From NCBI GenBank assembly GCA_041908845.1, contig JAYREN010000050.1:1-17407 (forward strand): DNA of 17,407 bases, in the 5' to 3' direction. Made by a program: the position numbers and the translations under genes. Under the pieces are notes generated by a model. That model was not told where the DNA came from and did not search any database. It worked only from the letters and a program-made list of their open reading frames with translations. Numbering within the stretch: position 1 is the first letter of the stretch; the number at the start of each line of letters is the position of its first letter. The stretch is from JAYREN01 sp041908845. Lineage in GTDB: Bacteria > Acidobacteriota > Holophagae > Holophagales > Holophagaceae. Below are positions 13,010 through 17,407 of the stretch, piece after piece.

Positions 13010-14126
13010 ATGTCCAATCCCATCCGCCGCATCGCCATCTGCACCGGAGGCGGGGACGCCCCCGGCCTCAACGCGGTCATCCGCGCGGTGGTCATCGCGG
13101 CCACCAATCTGGGCTGGGAGTGCTACGGAATTCGCGAGGGCTTCAACGGCATCCTGTTCCCGGAGCGCTATCCCGAGGGCGGCGTCTTCAGGCTCACCCG
13201 CGACCGGGTGAAGGGCATCGCCCACCTGGGTGGCACGATCCTGGGCACCACCAACAAGGGCAACCCCCTGCAGTTCCCCATGAAGATGCCGGACGGCACG
13301 ATCAAGGAGGTGGACCGCACGGGGGAGATCCTGGAGTATTTCGCCCGCAAGGAGCTGGATGCGCTGGTTTCCATCGGTGGCGACGGCTCCCTCACCATCG
13401 CCCACGCCCTGAGCAAGAAAGGCCTGCGGGTGGTGGGCGTGCCCAAGACCATCGATAACGATCTCGACAAGACCTACACCACCTTTGGTTTCGACACCGC
13501 CGNNNNNNNNNNCCTTCGCCACAGAATGCCTGGACCGGCTGCACAGCACCGCCGAGAGCCATCAGCGCATCATGGTGGTGGAGATGATGGGGCGCTATGC
13601 GGGCTGGATTGCACTGAATTCGGGCATCTCCGGCAGTGCCCACGCCATTCTCATTCCGGAGATCCCTTTCGATTTGGAGAAGGTGGCCGCCAAGATCCGC
13701 GAACGGGATAACGATGGCCGCATGTATTCCCTGGTGGTGGTGGCCGAAGGCGCCAACCCCGCCCACGGCCAGCGCTCCGTGCTGGCCCAGGCCGAGATCG
13801 GCCACGCCGAGCGCCTGGGGGGGATCGGCGAACGGGTGGCCAAGGATCTGCAGGAACTCACGGGCAAGGATGCCCGGGTGGTGGTGCTGGGCCATCTGCT
13901 GCGGGGTGGCAGCCCCACGAGCTTCGACCGTCTGGCCGCCCTGCGCTTCGGTGCCGCCGCGGTGCGCGCATTGGACGAAGGCTACAGCGGCGTCATGGTG
14001 GCCCTGGCCCTCCCCAACGTGAATTACGTGCCCCTGGAAGAAGTCGCGGGACGCATGAAGGCTGTGCCCCTGGACTGCGACACCTTGCAGACGGGGCGGG
14101 ATCTCGGAATCTGTTTCGGGGATTGA
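13010..14126 (+). CDS. pfkA: 6-phosphofructokinase, mixed-substrate (group III) type, interrupted by an assembly gap
   Basis: The enzyme phosphorylates fructose 6-phosphate to fructose 1,6-bisphosphate in glycolysis. The N-terminal TGGGDAPGLNAVIR binds the phosphoryl donor. GGDGS carries Gly126 at the position typical of ATP enzymes. PKTIDND carries catalytic D149 and Lys146, the lysine usual in pyrophosphate enzymes and in the mixed group. After the gap come TAESHQR, MGRYAGW and GGSPTSFDR. This Gly/Lys pairing makes the donor (ATP or pyrophosphate) uncertain. The ten-N gap at 13503-13512 shifts the frame; family alignment suggests about three bases are really missing, which restores one frame. 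The product would then be about 370 residues. GGAAAG stands 7 nt before the ATG. The stop overlaps the next start by 4 nt. Confidence 0.9.
13503..13512. other. Ten-N assembly gap in phosphofructokinase
   Basis: The reading frame before the gap (codons starting at 13010 plus multiples of 3) does not match the frame after it (TTC at 13515). The true gap length must be a multiple of three. Three bases would give the FDTAVxFATE spacing usual in the family. The break is an assembly artefact, not a frameshift mutation. Confidence 0.9.
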
Positions 14127-16678
14127 GCCGCACCTTGAAAGCGATATTTTTCTCTCTCTCCGCAACAGTCATCCTGTTCGCGCAGCCTCTCGCGGAAGGC
14201 CAGCGCGCCCTCCGGGAAGGGCGCCTGGAAGCGGCGCGCGTCGCCTTCGAGGCCCGTCTCGCCCAGGCCGCCGATGATACGGATGCCCTGGTGGGCGCGG
14301 GATTCACGGCGCTGCGCCAGGATCGATTACGGGACGCGCGCGTCCTTTTCGAGCGGACCGCCCAGCTGGCGCCAACATACGCGGATGCTCACTTCGGTCT
14401 TGCCCTCGCCCGGGAGCGCCTGGGGGAGCCTGAGCAGGCTAAGGTGGCGATCCGTCAGGCCCTGCGCATCCAACCCAACCGTGAGGAATTCTCCGACGCG
14501 CTGAAGCGGATCCTCACCCAGGCCCCAGATATTCCACCCATCGTTCGCCCCGGGGCACTGTCCCTGGATTTCCGCGTGAGCCGCTCGAAGGGCTTCGAGG
14601 TGCGTTCCGGCAACCAGTGGAAGGGCATCTTCCTCAAGGGCGTCAATCTCGGCGCCGCGCTGCCCGGCAGGAATCCCAGCGAATTCCCGGACAAGGCCAC
14701 GTACCAGTCCTGGATAAAGGACATGGCCGAACTGGGCCTCAACTGCGTGCGGGTGTACACCGTCCATCCTCCCGCCTTCTATGAGGCCCTGCGGGAACAC
14801 AATCTGGCCGCGGCTTCACCCATCTACCTCGTGCACGGCGTATGGATCGAACCGCCCCCCCAAGATGACTTCGCGGCCCCCGGGTGGTTCGAACCCTGGA
14901 AGCTGGAGATGCGCCGGGTGGTGGATCTGCTCCACGGGCGCGCATGGCTCAAGGAGCGGCCCGGCCACGCCGCAGGCCTCTACCGGGCGGACGTGACGCC
15001 CTGGACTCTGGCCTACATCCTCGGGCGGGAATGGGAGCCCTTCAATGTCGTGGGATTCAACGGGCGGCACCCCGGACTCGCGGACTGGAGGGGGCGGTTC
15101 GTGAGCGTGGACCAAGGCCACGCCACGGAGGTCTTCATGGCCCAAGCCCTGGAAGCGCTGCTGGCCTACGAGCACGACACCTATCACGCCCAGCGCCCCG
15201 CAGCGTACACCAACTGGCCCACCCTCGATCCGCTCTTTCATCCCACGGAAGCCACCAAGGACGAGGAGGCCGCCCTCCGCAAGCGCCTCGCACTGCCGCT
15301 GGAACCGGGGGCCGAGGTGAAGGAATACGACAACGACGCCCTGGGCCTGGACATGGAGAAGTACGCGTCCGGCGATTTCTTCAAGGCGGGACTGTTCGCC
15401 AGCTATCACGCCTATCCCTATTACCCAGACTTCCTCAACCTGGATGCGGAATACCTCAAGGGCACGGATCACCTGGGGCCGAACAACTACATGGCCTACC
15501 TGCGCGACCTGGTGCGCCACCACACCCGACACGCCGTGGTCATCAGCGAATTCGGCGTGCCCAGCTCGCGACTGGTGGCCCACTGGCAGCCCCAGGGCCT
15601 CACCCACGGCGGCCAGAACGAACGCGAACAAGGCGAGCAGGATGCCCGCATGTTCCGCAATATTCACGACTCGGGCTGCGCGGGCGGAATGCTCTTCGCG
15701 TGGATCGACGAGTGGTTCAAGAAGAACTGGCTGGTCATCGACTTCGAGGAGCCCCTGGACCGGAAACCGCTCTGGTACAACGCCCAGGACGCGGAGGAGA
15801 ACTACGGCCTGCTGGGCGCCCACCCGGGCAAGGCTGGCCCCACGATCCTGATCGACGGCAAGCCCGAGGACTGGAAGCAGGTGCCGGTGTATCTGCAGGA
15901 CCAGGGGCTGACGCTGAAATTGAAGGCCGACGAAGGCTGGCTGCACCTGGGGATCTTCTTCCCACCCGCCCCGGGGCCCCGAGCGGACTTCCTGGTGGGC
16001 CTCGACACTTACGACAGGAAGCTGGGATCCCACACCCTGTCCATGGGCCTGAAGAGCGAGGCGGGGCTGGAGTTCCTGGTGCGCATCCAGGGCGACCGGG
16101 CGGCCGTTCTCGTGGATGCGCCGTACGATCTGTTCACCCACCGCTACGCGCGGCCCTATCGCTCCGTGGAGAACGAAGCCGGAACCTTCGTGATGCCCCG
16201 CACCGAGAGCAATCGCGGGCGCATCGGGCGGGACGGCACGCGCTACCCGCCCCGGCGCCAGGAGATCGGATGGCTGCGCCGCGGCACCCAGGATCGCCGT
16301 GATCCCGCCTTCGATTCCAACGCCGAGTGGATGGAGGCTCCTGGTTTCATCGAGGTGCGCATCCCCTGGGGCCTGCTCAACGTGACAGATCCCAGTTCCC
16401 ACCGGGTGGTCCACGATCCGCTGCCCTTGGGGGATGGCGTCGGCACCCGCAAGACCGACGGTTTCCGCGCCGTCCTGGTGCGCTTCCGGGAGGAGACAGA
16501 CAAGACGAAACTTCAGGCCGTCCTTCCGAGACCGACGGGGACGGAGCCCATTCCGCTTCCTCCCCTCTTCATCTGGGCCCCTTGGGAACAGCCCGGTTTC
16601 CACGTCTTCCGGAAGCAGTCCTTCGAGATCGTGAAGGAAGCGCTTCGTAGCTTGCCTGATAGTTCCGCGACGAGATGA
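14123..16678 (+). CDS. Exported TPR / glycoside hydrolase-like (clan GH-A barrel) / C-terminal beta-sandwich fusion protein
   Basis: The 851-residue product has a signal sequence (hydrophobic about 6-20). Residues 24-131 form about three TPR helix pairs. Residues about 155-560 resemble a GH-A (alpha/beta)8 barrel, starting FLKGVNLGAALPG and M-ELGLNCVRVYTVHPP. Candidate catalytic residues are E303 in GREWEP (acid/base) and E476 in VVISEFGVP (nucleophile); SYHAYPYYPDF and FAWIDEWF are other barrel-like strands. Residues about 570-851 look like a CBM9/DOMON-type sandwich (IDGKPEDW..., FIEVRIPWGLL). It may cleave, trim or transfer glycans at the cell surface; the substrate is unknown. Start: a TTG overlaps the phosphofructokinase stop as TTGA. 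A second in-frame TTG at 14135 has GGGGA 12 nt upstream and is equally possible. The stop overlaps the next start as ATGA. Confidence 0.82.
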   Translation: MSRTLKAIFFSLSATVILFAQPLAEGQRALREGRLEAARVAFEARLAQAADDTDALVGAGFTALRQDRLRDARVLFERTAQLAPTYADAHFGLALARERLGEPEQAKVAIRQALRIQPNREEFSDALKRILTQAPDIPPIVRPGALSLDFRVSRSKGFEVRSGNQWKGIFLKGVNLGAALPGRNPSEFPDKATYQSWIKDMAELGLNCVRVYTVHPPAFYEALREHNLAAASPIYLVHGVWIEPPPQDDFAAPGWFEPWKLEMRRVVDLLHGRAWLKERPGHAAGLYRADVTPWTLAYILGREWEPFNVVGFNGRHPGLADWRGRFVSVDQGHATEVFMAQALEALLAYEHDTYHAQRPAAYTNWPTLDPLFHPTEATKDEEAALRKRLALPLEPGAEVKEYDNDALGLDMEKYASGDFFKAGLFASYHAYPYYPDFLNLDAEYLKGTDHLGPNNYMAYLRDLVRHHTRHAVVISEFGVPSSRLVAHWQPQGLTHGGQNEREQGEQDARMFRNIHDSGCAGGMLFAWIDEWFKKNWLVIDFEEPLDRKPLWYNAQDAEENYGLLGAHPGKAGPTILIDGKPEDWKQVPVYLQDQGLTLKLKADEGWLHLGIFFPPAPGPRADFLVGLDTYDRKLGSHTLSMGLKSEAGLEFLVRIQGDRAAVLVDAPYDLFTHRYARPYRSVENEAGTFVMPRTESNRGRIGRDGTRYPPRRQEIGWLRRGTQDRRDPAFDSNAEWMEAPGFIEVRIPWGLLNVTDPSSHRVVHDPLPLGDGVGTRKTDGFRAVLVRFREETDKTKLQAVLPRPTGTEPIPLPPLFIWAPWEQPGFHVFRKQSFEIVKEALRSLPDSSATR

Positions 16679-17407
16679 CCATGCGCAACTGGACTCCCCT
16701 GCTCTGCCTCTCCGTCTGCCTGCTGGCCCAGGAAGGCCTCGGCACCCTTCTGGAGCGGGCCCGCGCGGCCCGGGACCAGGGGCGCATGGCCGAAGCCATC
16801 CAGGCCTATGACGCCGTGCTGGCCCAGGCGCCGGAGCACGAGACCGCCCTGCTGGAGCGGGCCAAGACCCTGAGCTGGATGGGCCATTTTTCGGAGGCTG
16901 CGGCAGGATATCTCCGCTTCAAGCAGCTCCATCCCAGGCGCGCCCTGGACGCGGATCTGCGCCTCGCCCAGGTGCGGGCCTGGGCCAACGAAATCCCCGC
17001 CGCCTTAGAGGTTTTAGCGCCCTGGGTGAGGGAGGGACAGGCCCAGGCGGTGCTCGATGATGCCACCTACCGCGCCTGGCAGGGGCACCTGGGGGACAGC
17101 CTTTCCCGGCTGGAGGCCTGGCTGGCCATCCACCCGGAGGATCGCGCCGCGCTCCTGGCGAAGGCCCGCTTCCGGAGCTGGACCGGGCGCTTGAAGGAGG
17201 CCCGCAGGGATTACGAGGCCGTGCTGGCGAAGTTTCCCGGGGATGGCGAGGCTCGGCTAGGTCTGGCCAGGCTCGCCCTTTGGCTGGGGGATCCTGAGGA
17301 GGCCCGAACCCAGTTGGGAAAGGCCGATCCAGAAACGCGCCGCGGCGCCGATGGCCAGCTGCTGGAGGCCCAATGCGCCGCCGCCGAAGGCCGGGGACGC
17401 GCCGCCA
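16675..17407 (+). CDS. Exported TPR-repeat protein, partial (runs off the window)
   Basis: The ATG at 16675 overlaps the stop of the preceding gene as ATGA; a second ATG at 16681 is possible. The frame stays open to the window end, giving 244 codons. A signal sequence (WTPLLCLSVCLLAQ) is followed by TPR-like helix pairs: RARAARDQGRMAEAIQAYDA, a second unit with ALLERAKTLSWMGHFSEAA, and further units to the end. Tandem TPRs behind a signal peptide are common in the periplasmic part of outer-membrane polysaccharide exporters (BcsC, PgaA, YaiO types), where a beta-barrel follows. No barrel is visible because the gene is cut. Coupling to the glycoside hydrolase-like gene supports a joint role, but export of a polysaccharide is inference. 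Confidence 0.82.
   Translation, partial: MTMRNWTPLLCLSVCLLAQEGLGTLLERARAARDQGRMAEAIQAYDAVLAQAPEHETALLERAKTLSWMGHFSEAAAGYLRFKQLHPRRALDADLRLAQVRAWANEIPAALEVLAPWVREGQAQAVLDDATYRAWQGHLGDSLSRLEAWLAIHPEDRAALLAKARFRSWTGRLKEARRDYEAVLAKFPGDGEARLGLARLALWLGDPEEARTQLGKADPETRRGADGQLLEAQCAAAEGRGRAA

Noticed and set aside
13010..14126. Phosphofructokinase as a genuine frameshifted pseudogene
   Set aside because: The frame change coincides exactly with a ten-N placeholder, and both halves keep all catalytic motifs.
14816..16603. Minus-strand open frame opposite the TPR/GH-like gene
   Set aside because: Shadow frame with biased composition; the sense gene has recognisable domains and coupled start and stop.
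1..17407. CRISPR array, tRNA, rRNA, transposase or prophage genes
   Set aside because: None seen: no regular repeat-spacer pattern, no cloverleaf or rRNA sequence recognised, and no transposase or integrase motifs in any frame.

Overview
The window is high-GC, gene-dense bacterial chromosome with nine protein-coding genes, one of them cut by the right edge. No rRNA, tRNA, CRISPR array or complete insertion sequence is visible. Signal peptides on most exported proteins and a TPR gene of the type used in outer-membrane polysaccharide export suggest a Gram-negative cell. The gene mix (HAD-IG 5'-nucleotidase, SurE, paired M3 peptidases, mixed-type phosphofructokinase) and the codon use would fit an Acidobacteriota lineage such as Holophagae. 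That placement is an inference and was not tested by any search.

Layout. Positions 1-231 are non-coding leader with a direct repeat and a low-complexity intergenic element. An exported protein made of three copies of one uncharacterised domain follows (232-1647, +). It converges, with only 2 bp between stop codons, on a minus-strand pair: a ClC-type anion transporter (4507-3242) followed by a HAD-superfamily purine 5'-nucleotidase (3152-1650). The divergent SurE nucleotidase (4694-5503, +) shares the upstream region with ClC. A 427-bp gene-free stretch with short repeats comes next, then an orphan four-helix membrane protein (5931-7394, +). Its stop converges with that of a secreted papain-fold C1 peptidase (8642-7419, -). 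The C1 gene is divergent from two tandem secreted M3 zinc oligopeptidases (8716-10806 and 10833-12905, +). A near-perfect 17-bp palindrome lies in the C1/M3 promoter gap. A long hairpin closes the M3 pair. A phosphofructokinase (13010-14126, +) then overlaps by 4 nt a TPR/glycoside-hydrolase-like/beta-sandwich fusion protein (14123-16678, +), which overlaps by 4 nt a second exported TPR protein that runs off the end (16675-17407, +).

Functional reading. Three themes stand out: nucleotide dephosphorylation around an anion transporter; an envelope peptide-degrading module (C1 plus two M3 enzymes) that may be co-regulated from one divergent promoter; and the start of a translationally coupled locus, possibly for cell-surface polysaccharide, preceded by phosphofructokinase. 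Two runs of exactly ten Ns (10751-10760 and 13503-13512) are assembly gaps. The first keeps frame in the M3 gene. The second artificially breaks the phosphofructokinase frame.
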